NCBI RefSeq assembly: GCF_042453785.1
Contig: NC_091664.1
Span: 29,932,501-29,996,500, forward strand
DNA length: 64,000 bases
From: Malus domestica
Taxonomy: Eukaryota; Streptophyta; Magnoliopsida; Rosales; Rosaceae
Direction: 5' to 3'
Positions within the stretch are counted from its first letter, which is position 1. The number at the start of each line of letters is the position of its first letter. This document shows, one piece after another, positions 33,878 through 44,180 of the stretch. Made by a program: the position numbers and the translations under genes. The notes below the pieces were generated by a model that was not told the DNA's origin, searched no databases, and saw only the letters and a program-made list of their open reading frames with translations.

Positions 33878-34985
33878 GTTCGTCAGGAAAAAAAAGTCCT
33901 GAACTCCCTCAAAAACTCGTTTCAGATAAGGAACATCCTCAATGTCAGGACAATCATTGCTAATTTGGTCAAAAACTTGAGCAAGAGCAGACCCACCTAA
34001 CCTCTGCTTTCCCTTTGCCAAAACAATGTGAAGCAGCACGCCATCATCCTTGAGCTTTAAATTTGAGGTTACTGTTTTTGTTATGTCAGGAAAAGTGCAA
34101 TAAACACTCATTACAAGATTGGCAGGTGCCTTAACAAACTCGCCTGCAACATGGGCTGCCATGGAAAGACTGTCCCTCCCACCATCAATTGCAATACCAA
34201 GTTCGATCATTACTTCTGAAAGAGCTGTAGCAACATCATACATAGCTGCTCCTTCCCCATTAAGCTTGGTTGCATACATCTAATTCTCGTTGGCTTTAAC
34301 ATCAGATAGAGAAGTGACCTTTGCCCAAACAAGAGTTGTGAGTGCTTCTCCAACAGCTAATCTCGCCATTGCTTTTGGATCCAACAAACCTTTGATTGGC
34401 TGCTCCCCAATGGCACATGCACCTCTAGTCACGTCAGTAAAAGTCTGCACTATTACTGCAACATCAAAGAGAGGAATTTGCAAGGGCCCAACAGCTTGTT
34501 GTTGTGCTACAAGACCTGTAACACACCTGTCTACTTTGGATGTCAAGAAGCGCTTTGAACAAACAGATGGAAGTCTTAACACCCTCTTAAGTGAATCCAT
34601 CACTATTATTCCAGGAGCAATATCAAGTGGTTCTCATGCATCAATCATCCTATGGAATTCAAAACTTTTCTGTGGCATATCACCAAGTACTTTCTCTAGC
34701 TCCAAATCGACGGCAGGAAGAGGGGGAGAGATTCCACTAGATTCACATTTTTTAATAGCTAAGCTATCAATTAAAACAGCATGTCCTTCACCATTTATTG
34801 TTCCAGTAACAGCCATAGAAACCCTTTCTCTTTCACATATTGACTGCAAGAGGTGGCGGCTTTCAGGCTTCACCAAGATTGCATCTTGCTCCTGGTATTC
34901 TGCACCCCATATCTCCAAGACAGACATGGTGTGATCACCAACTACAATTGCCCAGATATCAATATGGCCGCCCTTGGGGTATATA
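33878..34985 (-). pseudogene. Captured FGAM synthase (PurL-type) fragment
   Basis: On the minus strand the pieces read, in gene order: GGHID then VVGDHTMSVLEIWGAEYQEQ; RERVSMAVTGTINGEG; DLELEKVLGDMPQKSFEFHR; SLKRVLRLPSVCSKRFL; DRCVTGLVAQQQAVGPLQIP; GLLDPKAMARLAVGEALT; ELGIAIDGGRDSLSMAAH; QRLGGSALAQVFDQI; VPYLKRVFEGVQ. This is the middle of phosphoribosylformylglycinamidine synthase, the fourth step of purine synthesis (about 1,400 residues in plants). Roughly 370 codons are present with no intron visible, as expected if it came through RNA. It lies inside the LTR element, abutting the copia RT piece. Broken; no function is claimed. Confidence 0.9.
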
Positions 34986-35154
34986 ATTTCCTTAATTTGC
35001 AAACCATATTCTCCTTCCCCCTTTCAATAAATTCAGGGGGTTGAACCATGTAAATGTCTTCTCGAAGATCACCATTGAGGAAAGTCATTTTAACATCCAT
35101 TTGATGCAACTCTAGATCAAAGTGTGCACAACATACAGTGAAGAGATGTCTCAT
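34986..35154 (-). pseudogene. Ty1/copia RT remnant next to the captured gene
   Basis: CCAHFDLELHQMDVKMTFLN and GDLREDIYMVQPPEFIERGK, then MVCKLRKLY, identify the copia reverse transcriptase N-terminal part. It stops where FGAM-synthase code begins. It lies about 630 bp from the primer-binding site, so the region normally holding gag and integrase is gone. Part of a broken element. Confidence 0.8.
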
Positions 35155-36699
35155 GCATGATAACCATCATTCATGGTTTAACAGAAAACATAAAGGTGCA
35201 TTAGCATTCTGCAGATTACAAAATAACTGCAGATAACACATAATTGAACACCCAAAGTCTAAATTACTGCAAAATAGTTTCAATTCAATTGAATCCATAT
35301 AGTTTTGTTATCATAATAAACCTCGACTCAATCATCGGATGAATATTTAAGCAGACAAGAATTATTTATTTATTTATTATTATTTTTTTTTTTTGCAATT
35401 TATGAAGCATACCTTACACAGATCCTTATTTTGAAACAGCGCTGCGGAAAAATTATTCAAATCGATCATATCAATCGCAAGGTTGATGAATTCATAACCC
35501 AGAAGCATATTTTGATGATTGATGTTATTAATCGAAAAACCCCTAATTTGGAAAGAAGACCCTTACCAATGGATTTGCAGGAAATCTAAAGGTCACCAGC
35601 TTTTCCTTGTTTTTTTTTTCTTCAGGTTTTGTCGTTATTCACCAAACCTATATGCCAGAACCCGTGTTCGATTTCCCAATCCTGCAACAATGGTATATTT
35701 TCTTAAATATTATTCATGCTTTTGAACCTATTGGTTTTAATCACATAACTCATAAACTTATAAACCAGGCTCTGATACCACATGTTAGAATAAACATAAA
35801 TCAATAGCAAGTTATATGAGCTACTGTTATCAAAACACAAATCATTGTTCACTAAACCAATGTATGGAGAAAACCGTACCTGCAGATGAACAGGAATCGG
35901 ACACCATGCTCGATTTATGCAAGAATTCTGCAGTGCACCTTCTCTTCTCTTCAGTGTTCAAGGTTCTCAACTAATAATAGGTATTAGTTTTGAGTAGAGT
36001 ACACACACTGCAAGAACAGATGCTACCATATATATACTACATAATCCTAACCAAATTCTATAAGGAATTCCCTATTAAAATCCATATATAAAACCAATTC
36101 CTTTTAAATAGTAGTTCAGTTACAATATGAATTCATAAATCCATTCTCAACAAGGCTTCATATTCAATTTCTAATCCTATAACCAAGTTTACAGGTTCAT
36201 ACTCATGCTCATATTCTTACAGCACTACCTAACAAGCTGCTTGCAGAAGATACATAAAGTACATATTTACATATTAATTGGTTACGCTTGAGTGCAACTG
36301 TATATACAAAATCTTATCTAAATGTATGTATGCATGTATGTGTAGGTGACAAACACTGGGATTGGAGCTCGAGGAACGTCGAGGATTGTTGATCAGTGCA
36401 GCACCGGAGGGTTAGACTTGGATGTACGCTAAAGTGCTTAACACCGACGGGAATGGCAATGCCCAAGGTTGCCGTATCGTCAAGTACAAGTCTACAACTT
36501 TGTCGACTGCGGTGCACTTCTTACATTATTATTAGTAGAGGGAACTTAGTCCTTTTTTGTTGTTGTTTGTTGGTGTGTGTCAAGAACTTAGTTTATTTCT
36601 AATGAATATGCGTCATCGATCTTCCGTTGATGGAATAAATTGAAGTGATTTTGTTTTTTTATTTATATTAATTTAATTTTCCTTGCAAACAGTATGAAA

Positions 36700-37110
36700 A
36701 TCTATACTAAACTAACATAGTGACAATATTACCTTAAGTTAAGGGCTTATTGGGCCATGCATATGAAACGAGTTGATTTTTTATAAAATTTTGTATCTTG
36801 ATGTGTCATGTGAGGAGAGAGATAAATTTTTATTATGCATGAAAAATGATATGTGTAGAGATTTTATAATCTTCTTGAAGGGTTAAAGAGTTGATTGAAA
36901 TGGAGAAGGGATGTGGATTTTGTGTTTTTGGAGACTGACTTAGTTAAGGGTACCATCCCTCTTCGAAGCTTGATTAAAGATTACAGGACCTTAATTAGGC
37001 TGCTAATTACCTTCTAATGCTTTGGGCTTCTTTTTTGCTCTTCACACTCGATACCCTTCTTTGATCTTTGGGCTTCGGCCCCCATTCAATCTAATAAGAG
37101 GGCACATAAA
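36700..37110 (+). repeat. Duplicated PR-4 downstream flank, copy 3
   Basis: It matches 28740-29340 and 29990-30345 (GTGTCATGTGAGGAGAG, ATAATCTTCTTGAAGGG, GAGACTGACTTAGTTAAGG, TTGGGCTTC). It follows PR-4 pseudogene E in the same order as copy 1 follows pseudogene D. Confidence 0.75.
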
Positions 37111-37224
37111 TGATAAGATGTATCGGGATAACAATAAAACTATTCAGACAAAAAAATCTACGCTCTTTAATAAAGGAGGATTCTGTTTTTATATATGAAT
37201 TTATCTATATTAATATTAATATTG

Positions 37225-37331
37225 GAGTAATATTAAGAAGATTATCTATTATTTAAGTGTTGATTAACGTCATGATTTTCTATTAATGACACGTCGCATG
37301 GTTTGTAAATTTGGTCTACCTAGTATTACTC
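37225..37331. mobile_element. Small MITE-like element
   Basis: The ends GAGTAATA(T)TAAGAAGA and TCTACCTAGTATTACTC are imperfect inverted repeats around 107 bp of AT-rich DNA. The wording resembles a widespread Rosaceae MITE type; the target duplication is unclear. Confidence 0.45.
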
Positions 37332-37569
37332 TAAATATTTTGTTAGTAGCAAATAGTAGATATCCTATGTTTAGGATCTCCTTCTTCAACCTACTGTATT
37401 TCTAGTTCAAATCCTCAATTTCTCCTAGTGTTGTTTAGAGTAGAAATATCTCTTGTAATAATAAGGTTATAAAAAATGTGTTAGCAAGTGCAACACTTTT
37501 TGAGTGTTCAAATAACTTTAACTTATTTAAGTTAAAACAACAAATGTTACGAATCTTCTCATATTATAA

Positions 37570-37860
37570 TTACGTAACAATAATTACCCCGCCAACTTGA
37601 CAGTATATTCTTACATTGTAAAGTTAAAACGATTCATGACATATCAATTTTTGCACCTAAACAATTATTACAATCGCCAACTTAAAATAATTCACAAAGT
37701 TGAACAATTATAATAGTTCCACCAACTTTAAAACAATTTACAACATTAAATAATTACTACATCACAGCCAACTTAAAACGATTCACAATATTAAACAATT
37801 ATTACACTGCTGCCAACTTAAACGATTCCGAAAATCTAACATATCACATGAATTACTGTC
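37570..37860. repeat. Minisatellite, paralogue of the 30380-30960 array
   Basis: About six units of CAACTTAAAACRATTCACAA and TTAAACAATTATTACA type. It has fewer units than the left array. Confidence 0.75.
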
Positions 37861-38084
37861 GCAACGAAGAGGCCTCTTTCTTGTATGGAAAAAATTTAAT
37901 AGTTTGGATAAGCATCCCACTAAAAAAGGTATCAAACCCATCATTTCCAAAAAAAAACCTTATTCTACAATACAACCCAAAAGGAAAGAAGCAATAAATT
38001 AAAGAAAATATATGAACCTAAACCTATTAGGTGCAGGGCATACTCACTACGTGTAACGTGTGCGTGTGTGTACATATATATGCA

Positions 38085-38465
38085 GGCCTTAGGGATCTCC
38101 ATTTTTTTTCAAAAAAGAAGATTAGGTGTGAGCTCATTTCACATCGAACTTCAATGATTCAAACTGTTTATTTTGTAAGCCTCGTTTTATAGATGATCCT
38201 TACAAAATTTCAATTCAATCTAAAACCATTTGTCTATTTAATTATCAAGATAAAATTTTATTATTTCTTATATAACAAAATATTCGTTAATTTCTTTGAA
38301 CTCAATTAGCTGTCTTAAACATTTCCGATTTGGCTAAAACTTAGTAAGAATGATCTATGAAGTGCAACTTAAAAAATAAACAGTTCAGATTGTTAAAACT
38401 TGATGTTGTGTGGACTACATAACTAATCTCTATTTTTATAAAAAAAAATTAAGAACCCTTCCATT
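38085..38465. mobile_element. MITE-like insertion in the DRIP promoter
   Basis: Compared with the paralogous DNA before the short DRIP copy (31130-31190), about 380 extra bases are present here. They are bounded by TTAGGGATCTCCATTTTTTTT on the left and AAAAAAAAATTAAGAACCC on the right, imperfect inverted ends. No coding potential. It lies 50-430 bp upstream of the presumed TATA box of the full DRIP gene. Confidence 0.55.
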
Positions 38466-38512
38466 AAAGGTTTCTTACATATACAAGGGAGTTGGTAAAA
38501 CCAAAGCCAGAG

Positions 38513-38520
38513 AGTATAAA
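38513..38520 (+). promoter_or_regulatory. TATA box of the full DRIP gene
   Basis: TATAAAAACTCG lies about 465 bp before the ATG. A CT-rich leader (CATCTCTCTCTCC, 38594-38640) follows, typical of plant 5' UTRs. Confidence 0.5.
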
Positions 38521-38977
38521 AACTCGAACTCGTTTAATGTTTTTGCGTACAAGAACACATGATACACAACATAAAGGCCTTGCCTTTCTAACATCTCTCT
38601 CTCCTCACATACGCACACATACTCTCTCCAAACTCTCTCGCTCATGTTTCTTCATCGAAGCTCGAATTTGTCCTGAAATCCCAACAAACCCAACGTGATT
38701 TTCCCGCAAGCAATCACAACCCATCTCTTAGTTTCGCCCCCAAAACCCGCCACTTTCTTCACTCCCCTCAGATCCGACACCACCAACCATCCGACACGTC
38801 CGATAAAACCCAAAACAAAGCCCCACCCTTTTCTTAATTTTCTCACTTAATTATCCGAAAACCTCTGGCTTTGCGTTTCTGTCGGGTCGGGCGTTGAATG
38901 TGGTTTGGGGGGAGAGGCAAGGGGGACATAGACACAGAGGTTCGGAGATTATAAGGGTTAAAGAGGTGGAGGAAGAG

Positions 38978-41900
38978 ATGGCGGCTGGTGGTGTTGGTGG
39001 TGGTCAGGTGGTGAAAGTTAAGAGGGAGAAGCTGGAGGCATGCATGACGTGCCCTCTTTGTAATAAGCTATTGAAGGAGGCTACAACCATTTCACTCTGC
39101 CTCCACACGTGTGAGTATCCGTTTTAATCTCCTCTTCCCTTAATTGTTTCTTGATTTTCTGCCAATTTTATGATCTGGGTCTGTTCTTGTTTTTCCATAT
39201 CTGCACAATTTGTTTTTTTGTTGCAAATTTTCATTTTTTTTTCCACAAACACTTGAGGACATTGCGAAATGTTCGCATTGTTCATTGTAATCTTTGTTAT
39301 ATTTATTTCTATTGCCATGCATTTCCATAGAATTGAAGAAAAGGGTTTTGTTTTCGAAGAATTTTCTCGATTATTTATGTAATTCAATGCTTAATTTCGT
39401 AAAATGTGGAATTCGAAACCAGTTTGCAGGAAGTGCATCTTCGAAAAGCTCTCGGATGAGGAAGGGGACTGCTGTCCCGTCTGTGAAATTGATCTCGGAA
39501 TTTTACCTGTCGAAAAACTCAGGTATTGTACCTATATTCAGAACTGACGATGCTTCATCTTCGCTTGGATTACAGTTTCACATGTTGCTTAGCTGGTTTT
39601 AGGTAAATGCATGGTGTTGTTGGTTCTTCCGATACTTAATTAGGGGATTACTGAAAAGTTTGGAAAGTAACTTTTAGAAATGAAATTAATGGACTCCTAT
39701 ACAGAGGTAGTGTTAGTCACATTGCGTTGTTTCCCAACCCACCCTAAGGCAGATATCAAACCGATGCTTGTTTATTATCGTCTAGCAATAGAAAGTTGAT
39801 GCTTTGTCAATCATCATAACAATTTGAAACTTTCCAGATTGAGATAAGGGCGGGCTTTTTACCCCATAATTAATGCTTTACTTAGATACCGATTTGTGTA
39901 ACTAGGGTGCCTACTTGCACGCTGTCATATGATTTTATACAGGTCAATAGTTTTTTCGTTTTACTAATTTTCCCGTCACAACGTCATAAATGTGCGCTGG
40001 AGCTTTATGTGGAAATGTTCTCACGCATGCTTAGGATGTCATTTGATGATCTTCAGGCCAGACCATAATTTGCAAGATATTATAGCCAAGATATTTCCCG
40101 TTAAGGGAAAGAAAGTTGATACACCAGAAGCTAACGTGCCCGAAGCTAATGATCCTGATGTTACACCTTCTTCATTGCCAGTGAAAAGGAAGGAGAGATC
40201 ATTATCTTCATTGGTAGTCAGTACCCCCAAAGTTCCATTACAGTCAGGTTTGACTGGAAAGAGATCAAGAGCTCTGTCAAGAAAGGGTGCTGTTTTACGA
40301 GGATGCAGTTTTTCCGCTGAAGAAGCTGCAAAGAGAGATGATTCTACAGAAGATCATCCAATGAGCTCCAACTCAACTGGTACTCTTGATGAATTCGCAC
40401 AAAATAAGAGCCAGGTAAAAGAGGGGGGGGGGGGGGCAGGATTTTGATTATTTGTGCATTATCATAGCGTTTATGTTTAGTTTCATTGCAAAACCAAACA
40501 AGTCCAATGCTTTATGTTGAGATAATAGTTAGAAAATATGATACATTCATCATGACTCTAACACAAGTTATTCACTTCGGAAATCAGGTCACACTCGTAA
40601 TCAAACTAGGAAACCCTATAAAAAAAAAAGGAAACCCGATATTCTTTTATGGTAGGAGATAAGATTTTCTAGCTGGTCTTAGTTCTTTATTCTTCAACAT
40701 TCTCTCTCAAGCTTGAGCGAAAATGATCAGGCTCTACCTGTTTCACGTCAATAACACCAAAGGTCTTGTTAGGTGCCTTGGCATTTATCGGTTGATTGAT
40801 CTAACTGTTGCACCATTTTGTCTTCCATGCGGATTCGGGGCAGCCAGGTCTGATTGTTTAGCAAACTTTGGTGTTGATAATACCGGGGTTTGTGGGTAGG
40901 ATTCTTGTCCTCTGGGCTCCGTGTATTGGTGCAGTTTTTTTCATGATCTTTTGGGGCTTCCAAATGTTCGCTTCTTTTAGGAATTGTTTCAATTTATATC
41001 TCATCCTCTAGATTGATTTTCGTTGTTGGTTTGAGCCGGGGTCCTCGTTTCCCACTCTCCCATTTCCATTCTCTGCTTCTAATGGCTTTTAGACACAATT
41101 TTAGGGTTTTGCTTCATGTCCCCTTAACTTATTGTACCGTTAAATTTTGTTTATCGATATATCCACAATGTCTTTACATGATAGCAATGCTGGAGTGGAT
41201 TTGACATTGTTGTTTAATAGACATAAAAAAGAAGTTAAAAACACCATAGAATGATGAGACACCTGCCCAGTTAAGGTAGATGATATGAGATGGTGATCCA
41301 TGGCCTACAATGTGTAATAAACTACAATTGTTCTGACCAATGAGGGATAAATTATAGAACGAAAAAAAGCCTCTCGAGGACAACATGGAAACATTCCTAC
41401 AATGTGACGTAGTGTCTGAGGCAATTTGTAGTCTGGTAGTATAAATGAATTTGGGAGACCTGATTACATTTGAAACCTGTTTATGAAATATATTTTTGCA
41501 TGTTTATTCAATTATGCAGGATTCGCCTGAGCATTCATATGAGCGAACTGCTAATAAATATATGAACAATGACGTTGAAATAATAGAAGGGAAAGCTGAT
41601 CTGTGGACGCCCTTAAACTGTCTCGTAGAGGCTGCTAACCGAACCAAGTCCTCGAAGCCAAATTCACAAGGGTTGCATGCCAAGTCTGATCCAACCAGTT
41701 CCCTTGATAGTGAACTTTATATGTCTCAAATTAAGGTAGAAGGAGAATTGCCAAATGCTCTGGACTGCATCAGGAATGCATATACGCCCAAAACCAAAAA
41801 AAAGGAGGCCGACCAGAAGGCAAGAGGAAAAAATAACAGTAACGGAACAGGGGCATCAGGACCAGTGAAACGTAAAAGGGTGCGCACAGCTAATCAGAAC

Positions 41901-43445
41901 AGGGTAGCTGCATCCGGGGAATCAAGTGCCTCAACTCAACTTATGCTAGATACATGTGGGGCCAAGTATAGAAATGTTCCTGTTTGGTTCTCCTTGGTTG
42001 CATCTGAAGACTGGTGAGATGTTCTTTTCGTTATAAAATTGTTATGGTTTATTTTATTTAATTTTTTTTTTGGGAGCCCGATTTTGATTTCTTTCATGCC
42101 GATCCCTGATTTTGATGGTAAATTTCTTCAGGAAAGGAGAAATTTCATTGCCACAGATATCAGCATGTTGCTTGAAAATAAAGTGAGTTTCTGTATTCCT
42201 TTTACTTCCTTTGAAGTTAGGCTATGTCGTTTTGCATTGATCCGTTGTCATATCTTAGCGATTTAATCATCTGAAGCGTGTATAGGATAGAGCAACAAGT
42301 ACCAAAATGGGGGTTCAGCTTTGTGTGTGTCTTGTCTACCGTATTTTTTTAGGGTTATAAATTATATATGTCTTATTCTTTTGCTGTTGTAAACTTGTCA
42401 CGTGATTTAAGTATAGCATCATCTGGTAAGAATGCTATACACCAGAAATGAAAACAGAACAGTGTTGAGTCAACTGCCCTTCCCAGATTTATATTTGAAC
42501 CACATATTTTCCCCAAGGCTTTTCCAAATCCATTCCAATTTGTGCATTTAGAAGAATTTCAATCTTCATGACTACTTTCCTGTTAGTGAGCAAGCGTAAC
42601 AACTAACTGGTTTCAAGATTTAGACTTAAGAAGTTTTGAGAAACTATTTTGATGGATCTTCGTCGATCGATGATAGAAAATGGTTTTGGTTGACACAAGT
42701 ATTAAATCTTGCAATATTTCTATTTTTTAATGGTTTTTAAGTTGCCTAAGCTTTTTCTGTGTTTATTCTGGTTTTGTAATGGATAATGAAAAAAAATATT
42801 GGGACTTAGTTGTATTGACTTTTCTTTTTCTTTTGCAGGGATGGTAAAATGCCCGTATCAACAATCCAGAAGTACCTTGCAATGAAACTTGAACTTAGCA
42901 GTGAAAATGAGGTGAGTATATTTTTGTTGTCTTCCTACAAAGCTGAGAAGATTTCGAGTTTTTGACGTTATACAAACTCGTTTGACATTACTATGGCTGC
43001 TCATGAAAACCTAGAAATTCATTTTCGCGTTCCATCTATCAAAACATAGTTTGACAGTGCAACCGGAGCTCTCTTCTGTTTCCTATCATACGCAAAGAGA
43101 GCATTTTCCCTGACATGGATGCTATGGGTCAAGTGTCATAACATTTTTCTACAAAACGCATTGGAACACTTTAACTGTTGTTTATTGCATGCCTTTTCAA
43201 TAAAAGAAGCGATAGGGCGTGGAAACATTTCCACTTACGCTTCAAGTTTTAATTTTTTTCCTTTCTTGCAGGTGGAGATACTGTGTCGGGGTCAGCCGGT
43301 GCTTCCAACATGGCAACTAGAATCCCTAGTCGAGTTGTGGTGCCGAACAGCACCAACAACAAAAAAAATACCGGTAACAGTTGGCTCCTCTGCTAAAGAT
43401 TTTGTGATGGTCCTCAATTATTGTCGTAGGGTTCAAACTCCATGA
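38978..43445 (+). CDS. DRIP2: DRIP-type RING E3 ubiquitin ligase (DREB2A-interacting protein)
   Basis: In Arabidopsis DRIP1/2 ubiquitinate the drought factor DREB2A in the nucleus. Seven exons: 38978-39110, 39423-39522, 40057-40414, 41520-42013, 42132-42182, 42839-42911, 43272-43445, all GT-AG, giving 460 residues (Arabidopsis DRIP2 about 420). C3HC4 RING: Cys25, 28, 41, His43, Cys46, 49, 62, 65. Then come KRKERSLSSLVVSTPKVPLQ (conserved basic block), DLWTPLNCLVEAANRT, a Lys/Arg-rich NLS region (KRKRVRTANQ), VWFSLVAS and a C-terminal RAWUL-like domain (MPVSTIQKYLAMKLEL, VEILCRGQPVLPTWQLESLV, SSAKDFVMVLNYCRR). The in-frame ATG at 38894 is less likely because homology starts at MAAGG. It is the right partner of the tandem duplication. 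Paralogue DRIP1 cannot be excluded. Confidence 0.93.
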
Positions 43446-43764
43446 AAGAACCAATAAAAACTCTTTTAATTAAGGTAAAACAATATAAGTTTCTCTTTTG
43501 TTGTTGTCGATCGTAGTGGTTTGAAATCTCTGAAAGAACCAATAAAATTATCTCATGTTGTCTTCATAGTTTACAACTCAAGATTTATAGTATTGGCGGA
43601 TTTTACTGGTGTTTCAACTAAGTTTATATGCTAGATCATGTGTTTGTTCTATATATTAAATTCTTTGGTCTCTGTTTTCTTATCATAATCATTCAGGGAA
43701 GTAATTTCCGATCATCCCTTACCCAAAATGCACACTCCTTGTTTATTTGTAGTCGTTAGATTGA

Positions 43765-44180
43765 ATCAGTCAAAAGAGACAAAAATAAACAAGGGTGTAG
43801 ATCATGAAAAATGGCGTGCGGACCCAGAAATTCGACCGAGTGTTGCTTCCGTAAGTAGCAACATTGACGTCCTCACTTGTAACTTCGGTGGCATTCATCA
43901 ACGTAGAACACAACAGCTTATGTCCTACATCTTCAGTATGGAAGAAGGCTTGTTTCGGTGTTATTTGCAATTTAACACCGCCGTCAAGATGCACCGTCAA
44001 TGTCGCCCCATTGAGATGTTCCGGTTTCAGACCAACTGCCTTCGTTACTTGTTCTATCAATCGGCCATAGAAATCCTGTTGTAGTATTGTCACTTACGTT
44101 CCAGAGTCAAGAAACATGCTCCCTTTCGAAACCGACCCCAATGAGTTAAAAGGCATAAATGTGTTTCCAACACCGATTAT
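43765..44180 (-). pseudogene. Aspartic-protease pseudogene fragment
   Basis: A C-terminal piece of a nepenthesin/CDR1-like protease similar to the intact gene at 46-47.4 kb: FMPFNSLGSVSKGSMFLDSG, then VTILQQDFYGRLIEQVTKAV, LTVHLDGGVKLQITPKQAFF, and ATYGSNTRSNFWV. The second catalytic motif DSGT is kept, but the frame is broken right after it. The N-terminal two-thirds and first catalytic Asp are absent, and a segment equivalent to the middle of the C-lobe is deleted. A dead tandem duplicate of its neighbour. Confidence 0.88.

Larger units (their letters stand above)
32820..36221 (-). mobile_element. LTR retrotransposon carrying a captured FGAM-synthase segment
   Basis: Two 439-bp LTRs, 32820-33258 and 35783-36221, begin TGTTAGAATAAACATAAA and end ATTCTTACA on the plus strand. 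The target duplication GCACT lies at 32815-32819 and 36222-36226. A primer-binding site complementary to initiator tRNA-Met (minus strand TGGTATCAGAGCC) adjoins the right LTR. A purine tract (minus strand AAGTGGGAGA) adjoins the left one. The element therefore reads on the minus strand. Inside are a short Ty1/copia RT piece and a host purine-gene segment. By eye the LTRs differ at about 24 of 439 sites (about 5%), suggesting roughly 2 million years at a rate of 1.3e-8 per site per year. It lacks gag and most of pol and is not autonomous. Broken. Confidence 0.93.
32555..36517 (+). pseudogene. PR4: PR-4 (barwin) pseudogene E, split by an LTR element
   Basis: The exon 1 remnant at 32560-32680 (ATGGCCGGGAAATG, signal-peptide-like, internally deleted, then CGCATGCGGC and a truncated RING-unrelated core) stands left of the LTR element. 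The acceptor and exon 2 stand right of it at 36347-36517 ([28 protein letters not shown], then broken, ending NFVDCG). The intron position is the site of the 3.4-kb insertion 32820-36221. The gene is dead independently of the insertion, because most of exon 1 is deleted. It is the right-hand tandem copy, paired with the full DRIP gene. Confidence 0.85.

Noticed and set aside
34290-34934. 214-residue plus-strand frame
   Set aside because: Antisense shadow of the captured FGAM-synthase segment.
38894-38977. Upstream in-frame ATG of the DRIP gene
   Set aside because: The extra 28 residues have no counterpart in the family or in the short copy; start placed at 38978.
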